A stretch of 64,000 nt of DNA from Annona cherimola (Eukaryota; Streptophyta; Magnoliopsida; Magnoliales; Annonaceae): NCBI GenBank assembly GCA_030490835.1, contig CM059977.1:11684765-11748764 (forward strand), in the 5' to 3' direction. The position numbers were made by a program, and so were the translations under genes. The first letter of the stretch is position 1, and each line of letters begins with the position of its first letter. A model generated the notes under the pieces. That model made no database searches. It worked only from the letters and a program-made list of their open reading frames with translations, and had not been told where the DNA came from. Positions 1 to 13,700 of this stretch are shown here, one piece after another.

Positions 1-233
1 AAAGTTTTTAAATTGAAAGAAAATAATATAATATAGTAGAGGAAATGATGAGTAAAAAGGATAAAATTAAAATAAATAAGTTAGTTGTATAGGTAATTGT
101 GTAGAAACCATTAAAAGGTAGAATGGTTGTATAAGATATGAAAAAATAATTAAAAATTAGAAAAGTTGTGGAAAATAAAAATTTTAGAACTAAAAGTTTT
201 GATTTGAAATGTTTGTGTTAAACAAACATATCC
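1..233. repeat. MITE-A copy 1, cut by window start
   Basis: Matches the 288-bp copy at 19743-20030 along its length, including AGTTGTATAGGTAATTG and the end ACAAACATATCC. It is followed by TTA, the usual target of this family. The left end is outside the window. Confidence 0.7.
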
Positions 234-1690
234 TTAACAAAGTGAATGGATTAGAATTATGCATTATGTTTATTGACATGTATGAAAGAAAAAAAATTAA
301 TAAGAACAAAAGCACTAGGTCAAATGCCTGAAGCAGTAAAGCTCATTCTTGAAAAATAAAATGGTCTTACAGACCGCAGTTATTAAGTTCTAAAATATAA
401 AAATAAACCAAATCAAATAGGGCCTTTGCCAAATCTAGATTTCACAGGAACTTCATAAATTAATGGAAAATCATAGAACCGAAACTTGCCCCGTCTCAGC
501 TTTGAAAATCATAAAACGAACGACCAAATAAAAAAATGCTCTACACCACTCAAGCAAAAGTTTTAAACCCACATCATAACTGTAAGGCATCTCACCGCCT
601 ACCAAAATTGAGCAGAAAAATATCATCCCTCTGGACTTAATATTAGCAACTAAGTGAATGAAGATAAAATAAATAAATTTCTTCCTAATGTAATAATATC
701 AAATCATCAATTGTAGGAAGATAAAATAAATAGCATTTCTAACGTAATAATATCAATCATCTAGCGAGTGAAGATAAAAACAAATAGGATTACTGATGAA
801 AAAGATTTGTACAAAATTCAAATTGAGTAATCAGATCAAACGCCATGCCGCCTTTAGAGCTCAAAAACAACATGCTAAGTTTTCAAAAAGCCTGTTGGAA
901 GTGACAAAAAATTTCTTTCGTGCATATGTTACTTTCTACACGTGTTAATATACGTGCAATGATGGTAGCACGTTTCAACCAGAACTTACGACATATACTC
1001 TTTAGGAAGTGACTAGCTAAAAATTCCTCTCAGATGTTACTTTGTATATGTATTGATGTTTCGGCATTGATGTATGAATAGATTTATATACGTTATAACA
1101 TATTTTGATTATTAGGCAAATATTTCTATAACCATGAAACAAACAGATGGTTGTATCTACTTTTGACAGAGGATCTTTCGAAATCAAACGTTTTAGCAGA
1201 AGCTTCACAAAGGGAAAATTAAGGAGAATTGAAAACTACAAATAATCTATATGACGCAGCTATCTGCCTATCTCTAGTGACTAGCACTGACTAAACCATG
1301 ACCATCCAAACTAAAGACTGGAAATCCTTCTCTATTACTCAAATTTCATTATTCTCGTCACAGTATTTGATCATTTTTCAACTAAGTGAATCCACTACAC
1401 GAATCCTTTCCATAATGTCGTGCTATCAGGGAGGATATTCTCAGTTTGACTCCGGATTCTGTAACATGTTTAGTGACAGATCAAGGGCACCACCCTAAGA
1501 TTACATATACATAACATCTTATGACAGATTATCACTGAGGAAAGTGCACAAGTTTAATAATACAAGCTAAAATTGAGCATAAAATACTAAAATTTGATGA
1601 TAACCAGTCCTTGGAAGAACCTTCAGCAACTGTTACCTTGCAGGATTATTTCCATAAATACTGGGTTTTTTCTTCTCTCTGATATGAACT
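234..1690. other. Sequence downstream of the BASS4 stop codon
   Basis: Probably includes the 3' UTR of BASS4 and downstream intergenic DNA. I see no further coding exon. The transcript end cannot be set from sequence. Confidence 0.4.
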
Positions 1691-1765
1691 TCATTGTACC
1701 TTATGATGGTTAGATACCAGATCTTTCTGAAGCCAAAAGTTGGCTAGGAAAGAGTCAATGATTAT
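1691..1765 (-). CDS. BASS4: BASS4 exon 14 and stop (residues 397-420)
   Basis: Reads IIIDSFLANFWLQKDLVSN then HHKVQ and TGA at 1691-1693. The acceptor is GTTGCAG. IIIDSFL directly continues the AAHINQ of exon 13, as in the family. Confidence 0.93.
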   Translation of the reverse strand: MIIDSFLANFWLQKDLVSNHHKVQ

Positions 1766-4700
1766 CTGCAACAACAGCAGAATCAATGAACAGGGCAATC
1801 AAGAAAACAAGTCGAAATTAGGCATAAGGGCATACCTAATAAATCCTATCTCTACTAAACATTTAATATGGGACAACCGGTTTGAGACAGCTTGGAGAAC
1901 AGGAAGAAAACATAGGGAAAAGATCAACACTGACATGTACAGGCTAGGGTCTAATTCAAGTTTAGACAACCCAGGTTAAACACAATCGTATGTTCTTGCT
2001 TATCGTTTATTCAATTATTTGTTTGTGGTTTTTTATTATAACACACCTAAGTGCACTTAGCTTCGGTGCTCCCAAGTGCATTTAACCCCTTTTTTATTTT
2101 TTTGAAAATTTTTTTATAAAACTTTTAATCTAAGTAAGTTTAAGATATAAGACGAGTACCATTTTTGGAGGTTTGTAGATTTTTTAAAAAAATTTTTAAA
2201 AGTGGGGCCATTTTAGTCATTTTTAAATAACTAAAATGCCCCTTTTCTAAAAAATTCAAAAAAAATATCTACAAATCTCCAAAAATGGTAAAACTTAATA
2301 CATGTGTTAAATACACTCAGATTAATAGTTGCATAAAAAATTTCAAAAAAAAATTAAAAAATGAGTTTTTGCACCTAGGTGCACCGAAGTTAATGCACCC
2401 GGGTGAGGTCCTTTGTTTATTGATATAAGTATCATACATATGGCAGGGTGTTACAATGAAGCCAATTTTTCCAAACACTGCCCAAGATCAGGCAGCCTGG
2501 ATTGTTTTGCATAATCCAACATAGGCCTATTCTAGACCTCATAACATTTACTTATACCTACTAAGAAAATAACCAGGTTTCATACAGATTGGTTATCAGA
2601 CCAAGCCCACAAGTAGCCACCTAAAAGGAAAAAAAAAAAAAAAAGGGAAAGGATGCATGACCTGGTTAATATGTGCAGCAACACACGGAAGAACCAACAA
2701 TCCAGATTCACCAAGTGCTCCACCAAGCTGCTCTGCAACAGCTACCATGACAGGCAGTGTTTTCTGTGACAAATTTCAAGGTAATCTGTCTCAGCAATTG
2801 CATGGTGTATCCATATTAGATAAAGAAAAGTGTAATGCTGTTTTGAGGTGTTCTTTCAAGCAACAAACTTGAGCATCCAAAATGCACGGGCATGACTATT
2901 ATGCTTCAAGAATGAGCAAACATGCACTCTCTAGTCTCAATGACATGCATATAAACAGACACAAGGCCTCCACATGCAGTGTGGGACGTAAAAACCAATG
3001 TATAGTGCATAAACAAATAGTTCCTATGAAATGTTATATCCTCCACATGTATGCAAAAATGTATGACCATCAGAAATCAAGCACCCTCAAGCTACCCCAC
3101 TGAGCTACCCATACTATATGTATATGTGGAATGGATGGCTGTTGACCAAAATAATAACCATTAGACCATTATTTGCACTTGTATGCATGCCTGATTTTCA
3201 TAGCACTTGTATACATGTCTGATTTTCACATTTGATGTTTACTATCGGGCTATCACCTGAGTCATATATCCCTTGCTTAGGCTACATAAAAAGATGGCCA
3301 AATGGCTAATAAATTGCCATCTATGACATGATATCAAGAGGCATCAGAGCATAAATATGAGCTGCTTCTTTATTCTCAATATTACAGTAGTTCTCCAAGT
3401 TAGATATTGAATCTACAGGTGACTGCACAAGGCCACAGTACAGTTGCAACACTTGTCCACGCATTTCAAAGTTCGTTCAAGTGCATTAGTAGAATTCGTC
3501 CATTCTCTATTAATTGAGTTAAATGCTAAGTAATCTCAGATTTTTTCAAATATTACTGGAGGTGTTCAAATTGTAAAGGCTGTGCAAAATATAACTGGCT
3601 AGCAATGATGATAGGTTGATGATGGCACTCTATTTTTTCTTCTTTTTTTTTCTTTGGCAAAAACTGCATTAGTGATACAAGGGATAACTGATAGACTCCA
3701 TATTGCAATAGAGTTGAATGCAAAGAAGACGAAATGTAGCAGGCTGCAATAAGCAAAAAAAGGATCACGGTCGGTGTTATGCATATATACCTGGCTAGCA
3801 ACAATAATAAGGGCACGTGAATTTTCTTTCTTTGCAAAAACTCCTTTACTGCCAGAGATAGCAGATGCACTCCACATCACAAAGGAGTTGAACACCAAGA
3901 GGACAAAATGCAGTAGTCTGCAAGGAAAAAGAATGCATTTCTTGGAAAAACCACTGCAATGGGAAACCATAAATTTATGTGCGCAGTTCTGAGGCATTTT
4001 GTTGATAAGCTTCATGCTGTAAAGCTACAGTATCTTCAAAAGACAGAACACTGAGATCAAGAGAATTCCTAGAATGGAGAGTGGTAGCGGTTATTGCCTA
4101 TCATTAGATGTTAACACTCAATAAAATGCTTCAGAATTAATGATGTATTCGAACTTGAGTAAAGATAAGTTCAAACTGAAAGGATCTATGATTCTGACAA
4201 AAAGAACTGCATGCATCTGCAATGAACAAAGACTGAACATTGGAACAGACAATATAAGAAAACAACCAGGACGGGAAGTTATAAATTCAAGGGATTGATT
4301 TTGTCAAGCACTTTATGGCTACAAGACAGTAGGCAGTTACTGAGAGCATTCCTTGAATTTATGCAGACTGGAAGGCAGACAAGTCATGGCAATTAGTCAT
4401 TCATAAAAATAAGGGTAAATCCCAAATATACCCACTACATTTGACCTACAGTCCAAATGTCCTGACTAGGATTCAAAAATGTCGAATATAGACATTATTT
4501 ATTCACCGAATTTCATTTATACTCATTCTGTCACTGACGTTAAAACAGTGGTTTGCAAATATTGCATGTCCAAAATGCCCCTAACGCAAAATCCAACATC
4601 ATTGTCCACACCACCTCCACAAGTGGAAAACCTACTGCCAACAGCAATGTCAGTGTTGCTTGCCTCAAAGCCAGCAACGTCGAAACCTAATGCCACAGGC

Positions 4701-7700
4701 AACACTGCGCCCCCACCCCCCAAACAAAAAAACACCAAACAAAAAAAAAAACAGTTACTATCCTCAATGAAATCCGGTAACCAAACCTACCAGATCTGGC
4801 ATCACGGCCAATCCCCTCCTGTTTTGATGAACTCCATCACATCCAGCATCACTACATCCAGCATTGCACACTGTTGCTGCTGGAACCCATCATGAAGTTT
4901 GAAATCACTACATCTTACACAACACCTGAGGAAACACATCCTGCAGTCACACATTGCCACCATGAATTCATGATGAAGAAGATCAAGAGCAACAGCCAGA
5001 AGGATTTCTCGTATGTCAAGACAGCCCTGTTGCTGCGCAGCTCGCCACTGATGAATTCCTCCTTCCCCCAAGTCACCTACTTCAAGATCGCAATCTCCTC
5101 TGGCGAAGGAGTTGTCATCGCCTAACTGAAGCTAGCCTCCAACATCGATGTGACGGTGTTGGTGAACCTCGGGTAAATGACATTCAAGTACAGGCCTGCC
5201 AACACACAGTGCACGCCCAAACCCTGCTTCCTCCACTCCAATGCCCCTGCTTCGTGCTCCATCGACTGCAAGGAAGATGACAGCAAGGAGCTATTCTCCA
5301 TGGGGAGGATCGATTTTGCAGTGGCTACAGATCGAGAAGAGTGCAGCACCATCAACAATTGCAATAGCTTGTCGATTGACACCAACACCGATTTGGAATT
5401 GAAAGCAGTCTCATTCAAGGAGAGGGTATTTTAGGGTTTTAAATATTTTAAACAAGGAAAAGAAAAGGTGACTAGCGAGTTGATTGACGATTGGTAACTG
5501 AATGGGTATAAATGGTATTTTATGAGTACTTGGTGAGTATATGAGATATTTTTGAAACCTATAGGTACATTTCGAATATAGGCCAAACATCATAGTTATA
5601 TTTGAGATAAACCAGGTTAAAATCTTGAAAACGAATGATTATTTGAACTCGACAAAATATGCCAGCTGCGCACATGAAATGAGAAGCATTCACAGCATCT
5701 ATCTGGAATCCTAGATTATCTATCCACTGCATTATGTCCAGTTCATTTATATGAATGAATTCCAGACAGCTCACTGATTCAATTCTCTGTATGATTTGTT
5801 CATTGTAGAGGAGTAAAGAATGACTGGGACAGGATTTCACAAACATATGTGCATCACATCTCCATATGAATTGAGAGTCTGTCACAATGGTATCAAATGA
5901 AAGAAAGAAAGCACAAAAAGGATGCCAGGTAGTGAAAAATGCTTACGTTCCCATCCCAATAGCAAGAATAAATACTGCAGGTTTAACCATCAAAAGTAGT
6001 GGCCTGGATCTGCTCACTTGTGTCCATGGAACCTAGGGAAAAATAAAGAAAATTTTAAATGTGAAAAACATCAACTACAAATAGTAAGTGACATCAAGTG
6101 CATCCGGAAGCTGGACAGAGAGGTAGAATGGTGCATGCTCTGTTCAGTGTTAAAATCGTAGGAGAAGGACATACGACAAAAATTTCTACAGTAATGCAAT
6201 TTTAAGAGAGATCAGAAACAGACTAAAATTATTTTTAAAAATTCAGTAAAATTACAAGAGATACAACAAGAAAGATTACCACGCACACTAGCACCAAAAA
6301 ATAACCATGGAAATATTTTACAAGTTAAAAGCACTCAACTGTTTAAGAAAGTAATAATACTGGACCACCCATCAAATTAGTTCCAGTCCTGATCTTTCAA
6401 TGCCGACAATCTTGCAAGCCATCACTAGAAGTGATGTGGAATTAAGTTTAGAATGTGGCATTTACCTGGGGGTCAACTTGAGACAGGTTGAGCCTGACTG
6501 CGGCCTACCAAACCCTTGAAAAAACACTGTTTAGGCTTTTTACAAAGCCCAAACCAAAGGAACCTGATTTGTAAGTAAAGATTTAAGCAAAGCCAAACCA
6601 TAGGAACACAAATCTGATTTTCCTATTTATATTTGACATAAGTATATATACATAAAACCAAAATAATATTTCTTCATATTTATGTATTTTATATTATCTA
6701 TATTTATATTTGAATAGATATTTGTCATGTCAAAATTATATTATAGGTAAATTATATCATTACCATTTACATTTATGTTAATGTTTATATTATGAGCCCC
6801 GGTCCAATACACCCATATAGACTGAGCTTCGGTGCACCCGAGTGCAAAAACCCATTTTTTTAATATTTTCTTATAAAACTGTTAATCTATGTTTATTTAA
6901 CATTTGTATCATTTTTTACCATTTTTCGAGACTTTTATATTTTTATTTTTTATTTTTTAAAATCATTGCCATTTTCGTAATTTATGAATTACAAAAATGT
7001 CATTGAGTTTAAAAAATCAAAAAAATATATCTAAAAGTCTCCAAAAATGGTAAAAATTGATATACATGTTAAATATACCTAGATTAACAAATGTATAAAA
7101 AAGTTCAAAAAAATTTAAAAAATAGGTGAAATGCACCGAGGTGCATTCAGTGGGCATCGTTGTATTATTTACTTTTACATTTGTTAGTTTTCTTCCTTTA
7201 CCCTTTTTGAAAAAGATAGATTTTCTTTAGAAATATATTCCATTATTACGTTTTTCCTTAATTTCGTTAGGCTATAATTATTATTTATGTTTATATGACT
7301 TGTTAATTTTTATTCACATGAAATTTTAAACTTGCAAATCTTAACTTAAACAAAAACTTACTTACCTAAATCTCAACTCCAAACATCAACATGAATCTCA
7401 ATTCATATTTCTCATTTCCTCTTTTTCTAACCTTTCACAAGGAAAGATTTTCATATCTCACTTTTGATCTCTCACGAGTATAAATGGTAAAGCTCACTTG
7501 TCTTACGATTTTTCTTAGCCCAATAGAAAAGATTGCATAATCTTCACACCTAGGGGTGCAACTTGGGCTCCCGAAATTCTATTTACATAAAATATATATT
7601 TTTTGTTATAATAATAATATATCAATATCTCATATCTATTCATTTCAGAGCTGCAGGCGTCAGAGGATAGCTTTCTTCGACATCAGAGGACAGCTTTCTT

Positions 7701-10700
7701 TTGCTTTTCAATTTTGACTTTGAGCCTTTGAGTCTGCCCGCCCTTTCCAGGCTTCCAGCTTTCCCCTTTCTTCCTGCTTTCTTCCCGCTCGGAAGCACGA
7801 AATCCCGTCTACGGAACCCGTGATCCCGTCACATCGTAATCCCGATTCTCGTCTGAAGAGGTGAAGACCAATCCCTCCAGTAGTCCAGCCTTTCTTCTCT
7901 GGCGCGCCTCTGCCAACTGCTCCCTCCCGTTGTGCTTCCTTGCATCCCGTCGTCCGGCCCGTCCCTGACGTTGGCAGTTCCAGCAGCACCACGCCACCAC
8001 CGCAGCACTTGATCCCTCCGGAAATCGATCTCCTGCAGCCCGCTGCGACGTCCTCCAGCAGCACCACCCCGGCACGTGACTGAGCAGCCCCGGGCGAGCT
8101 AGCCTTGAAAGCCCGAAATCCGACACCTTAGTCCTTTGTGTTGAGCGGCTTGAGCTAACTTAGTCCTCCACCGGTAACAGTTCTATCCTTGATATGTTTT
8201 TAGAAAAAATCTTTGCTTATTATTTAATATACAAATTAATAGTACCATGATTAATTATTGAAAGTTGGTTCAATGAAACCCTATTTGAAAATGAGAGCAA
8301 AAGAAAAGGAGAAAAATGTATGTAATGTGATTATATATAGGTAGAATGAATTTTTAGAAATAAAAAAATGAAAACAGTATTAATTATCTGAGAATTAATT
8401 GTTAGAAATAAAATAAATAGAAACAAAATGGACTGATATTCAGAAATATTTATTTTTACTCAGCATGGAGAATCATTCAAATTTCAAACAATGTAAATGG
8501 TTATTTCATTTGAACAGGTATTTCTATAGCTTGAATGCTTGCATTCAAATATTTTTACAATTCCAAAAAATTATTTCATTTGTTTATGTTTATGTTAGTT
8601 GTTGATAACTTGATACGCATTGGTTAATATTTTGATTTTTGAATTAGTTTGTTATTGCTTTGAAATGGACAATTTCTAATTATTTTTAGATATTATAAAA
8701 AAGTGATATTTAAGTGATCAAATCAATATGAATAGTTCAAGTAATATGCCAGACAAGATTAGCAATCCGGAAATCAACAGTGAGCAAATAAAAAATACAC
8801 CAACTGCCTCGAACACAATTGATCTTACAGAAAGTTCAGATGCAAATGAGCTTCTTTAAAATAAAAATAAAAAAGGTTATAAAATTTTGTCACGGTTTAG
8901 AAAGAATTTGAAAGAATTTTGGATGAAAATGAAAAGTGGCATGGGGTATTTGTAAATATTGTAAGGTCAAACTTAAGTGTCCAAGTACTTAAGGAACAAG
9001 TACATTAACAAGACACTTAAAGTTATGCAAATATAATATCAACAACAAAGCCAAGGGTCAACGCTTGTTGTCATTTGAAATAGTAACCGATGATCGTCAA
9101 AAAGTTATATCAAGTTGGAAGTTTACCAAGAAGCTTGCAAAAGAGCAATAGCACGAATGATTATTCTTGATGAATTGTCATTTAAATTTGTCGAGAAAGA
9201 AGGGTTTAGAGAATTTTGTAAGGTTGTGCAGCCACTTATTAAATATATTTCTAGAACCACAATTGTGAAAGAAGTCTTCAAAATATACAAGTTGGAGAAG
9301 GCTAAATTAAGGAAGATTTTTAGTGAGAATATTCATCGTGTGTGCTTGACAACAGATTTGTGGACTTCAAATCAGAATATTGGATATTTATGTTTGACTG
9401 CTCACTTTATAGACTCGAATTGGACTCTTCAAAAGTGAATTCTGAATTTTTGTATTCTTCCTTCACCACACACGGGCGAAGCTATTGCTAATGCAATTGA
9501 AGAATGTTTGAATGTTTGGAATATTAGACAAGTGTGTACTCTTACTGTTGACAATGCATCGGCCAATGATGTCGCGCTAAACACTTTGCGTTTGAATTTG
9601 AAAATGAAGAATGCTCTTTTCGGATATGGGGAATCTTTGCATGTCCGTTGTGTTGCACGCATTTTAAATCTGGTTGTAAAGGAGGGAACTGATCAAATCA
9701 AGGATTCCATTGCTCGAATTCGTAATAGTGTAAAGTGGGTCAAGAGTTCTCCGAGGAGAGAGCAAACATTTAGAAAATCTTGTGAAAGTGTTAGAATTTC
9801 AACTAAATTATCTTTGTGTTTAGATGTATCAACACGTTTGAATTCTACATACTTGATGTTGAAACATGCTTCGCCCTTTGAAATGGCTTTCAAACATCTT
9901 GAAGTGAATGATGCAAGCTTTGGGAGCACGAGTCCTCCTCTTGAAGAAGATTGGCACCATGCTAGAATCATTTGTGACTTTTTGGTCTTGTTTCTTGAAG
10001 CAATTGAGCTTTTGTCAGGCACCAAATATATTACTTCTCCATATCATTTTTCTCAACTTGATACAATTCAAGATCGATTAAATACATTTCCAACTGAGAA
10101 TAGTAACCCTATCCTTCTTCACATGTGTAACAAAATGAAGGAAAAACTTGCAAAGTATTGGGGTTCTATTGACAAGTTCCATATTTACTTGCTCATTGCA
10201 GCAGTGCTTGATCCACGTTACAAGCTAGGTTATTTAGAATTTTGTCTTAAAAATTTTCTTCCTATGGATCAAGCTTGTGTGTTATCCAAGGTGTATGATA
10301 AAATGCTTGAATTGTATGAAACTTATCAAGTTAGATCTACATTTACAACTACAAGTTCTTCATCTGAAGTGTGTGGTGCACCATCCGAATCAAAGCGTGC
10401 AAAATGGAAGCTATGGCAATCCACAAGTTGTTCTAGTGTTGGAGTTATTGTAAATGAAATTGATGCCTATTTAAAAGATCCTGTTGAGAATGATGTAGAA
10501 CCATTTGATAGTTTAGCATGGTGGTCCACGGCTACAGAATATAGAGTTTTATCTTTGATGGCAAAAGATATTTTGGCTATTCCTGTTTCAACGGTTGCAT
10601 CAAAATCTGCATTTAGCACAGGATGACGTGTTCTTGACCAATATCGTAGTCCATCGACACCTATGTTGGTTGAGTGTTTGATTTGCACTCAAGATTGGTT

Positions 10701-13700
10701 GAGAGCAACTCCAAATGATTCAAGTTATGAAGAATTCGTTGAAGAACTAGACAAATGTGCAAGAGGTAATATATATTTTTCTATGTTTCAATTATTTGGC
10801 TTACTTTTAATACTATTTTCTAACTAATATTTATCTTTCAGAGAAAGCTGATGAAACATCGACATGTGCTTCTTTACCTCCTCTGCCATCAAACAATTAA
10901 TTTAAAAGAGGTATTAGTTATATCTTTGAATATATATACATATATGTACTCTTTAAGTTCAATTATACGATATAACATTGAATTTTTGCTTTTTCTTTTA
11001 GGAAAGAAGAATTTGGCTTGACGTATGGTAATAATGCAAGACAAGGGCAATGAACACAAGAGTGGAAGATAAAATTGTTTATTTCTATTGTGTTGTAATG
11101 TTTGTTGTAATTTGGTTATTCAAACTTAAGACTTGTGTTGTCGACTTGGAGTTAACTTGGATGTTGTGATTTGGAGTTTGATACTTGAATTAATATAATC
11201 TTATTCAACTGGATATTTTGTGGTTTTAGGATGATTTTATTTTATTGTAATTGATGTGATAAGGTTTATCTTACAATTGGATGGTAATATTGATGTATAT
11301 AGTTGTGATATTGGTGTTAAATTGCAGAATGGAAAACGGTTGTACTTCTACGTTCTCTAAAATACAACTATTATTCTACTTAATGCAAAGAGAAGGCTCA
11401 AAACAAGTTTCTTTCTTTCTACTCTTAAGCGGTATTTGAATTTTTCTTGCTTTCGTATAATAAATTATTTTTTAAACTTTTTTATACAATAGGTTTGTGA
11501 TAAAAATTATATATAGGATGAGTAACAAAGACATATTAATAGGAGAATGTCAATCCGAAACTCAACCCGAGCCCGAATTTCAAAAATAGGGTTAGGGTTG
11601 AGGTTTACAAATAAGGTTAGGGTTAGAGTTAGGGTTGACGTTTTACAAATAGGGTTAAGATTAGGGTTGAGATGAACCCGAGTTTCATAAGCCCGAGTTG
11701 CACCCCTATTCACACCTTGCTTTTGATCTCTCATAGGCTTAAATAATAGAGATCACCCATCTTCTAATCTTTCGTAGGCCAAAGGCAAAGATTGCACTAT
11801 TGTATCATCCATGTTTATGCCTTTCCTCAAAATCAAGGGTGTTTTTCTATCGAATATGTAATTAAAGATCATCATGCAGTCTAGAATGTTCAAACATGTA
11901 AATTCTTGAGCAATCACAATCATTGAATATAATACAATTTTTTATTCTAGGAGTGCTCCACAAAGCAAAGATATAGAGATGCCCCATCCAATCAGACATG
12001 TTAACATTGGCTCACCACATGCATTTCATATAAAAATATAACACATAAATCAAAAAGCTAACCATGTAATTCTTATGATGTAATTAGCACTACCTCAACA
12101 ACTTCTCAAAGAGAATCAATTAACTTTTTCTTTTGATGAACAAGATATCCTGTCCTTCTTTTCACTTTTCTTGATCTTGCAACATCCACACAACAAAAAC
12201 CATATTTTATGTTTCTTAATCCTTTTTTTCTTATTTGTCATAGGTAAAGATCTCCATACCCAACTTTTGATCTCTCAAAACCTTAAACAATAGAGATCAC
12301 CAATTTTCCGATCCTTCACAAGCCAACAACAAAGGATCATGCTTTTGCATTATCCTTCATGTCAGTACCTTTTCTCAGAATCAATGTTATTCTTTTCTCA
12401 AAGACATGATTGAAGATTGTCGCACAATCCAAGATGTACGAACATGTAATCTTTTGAACAATCAGACTCACTTAATATAATACAAATTTTTATTCCATGA
12501 GTGCCCCGTAAATAAAAACATAAGAAACCCTCATTCAGGTGCACATTTTACCTAATGCATCGTGTATGTGTGTGTGTGTGTTTTTTTTTTACATCCCAAC
12601 AAGTATACCTAATGGTCTAGCTAGGAAAGGACTCTACAAACTCTCAACAGTTTAAGAACTATAAAGTAATAATTTTTCTCTCTTAACTATTTGGTTGGAG
12701 AAATAACATGCCTAAGAATTCAAAACTCTCCTTTATTCGATGTGACATTGAACTATCCTAAGAACCTTACCTTTTCCACATGAAGACCTATATTTTCAAT
12801 CATCAACTTCATCACTTAAAAAAATTGTATTTATTGTCTTTGTGCAGTTTATGGATAAGGTTACCTCTAAATGCTACTAAATCATTTGCCAAGCTTTCAT
12901 GTCCTAGTTTCAAAATATTCGATCCAAACACATCCTAGGAAATACTCTAAAAAGGAACATTTCACACTTATGCTGTTGTGTCTTGATAGACATACAAGAA
13001 TTCAAAGAAAGCAAATGTTGCAGCTTCCAATTGCATTGCTAAACATAATCACAACAAAATATAATTGAGTTTTTGGGGGAACATGGAATTCGAATAGTAC
13101 CAAACTGAGGCACACGGCACTCATCATTGAGAAAAATCCACGATTGTCATCAACATACTTTGCCACACCTATAGTCCAAACATTCTGAAAATATCACAAA
13201 CAGAGAATATGCATATGCATGGACACCGCACAAACACATGCACACACACACACAGACAGTGTGTGCGCGCGAGCGCGTGTTATTATTAGTTGTCATTTCA
13301 CTCCCAAATATAAGCATTTGCTAGCGACCAGCACATTGAGCAATCCTGTGATGGCACAAAGCCTTGACAGATAGCTCATAGTTTTAATTGCTTACGGTTC
13401 TCGGTAAAGGACTTAGGATTATGATTTAACATGCATTTTGACCTATTGTTAGCAAACTTGAAATTACCTTCTTTCATTTTTTTTTTAGTACAATGGAAAA
13501 GTTCCTTCAGTAATTATGCAACAATGATTGTTGTTCTCATTCTAGTTACATCATGATGGTGATAATGCTTTGACAACAGATGGAAGTGAATGAGGCAAAC
13601 AACATCTAAAAAAAGTACGGTGATGGAAAATCGACGACAAGTAACATAGCACTTACCATGGAAGGAGTTCCGAATAACCTGTAAAAGAAAGCATTCATGA

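Noticed and set aside
3553..4015. Open frames of 105 and 138 residues that appear to be a gene
   Set aside because: They run through exon 12 of BASS4, its acceptor and the dead duplicate exon. The splice sites show that the coding unit is 3791-3917.
4479..5434. Several frames of 70-138 residues on both strands
   Set aside because: They lie inside the long-inverted-repeat element. None is consistent with a domain, and the two strands are equally open because of GC content.
7708..8126. Two overlapping minus-strand frames of 119 and 105 residues
   Set aside because: They lie in the GC-rich leader of the hAT element, overlap each other in different frames and show no domain.
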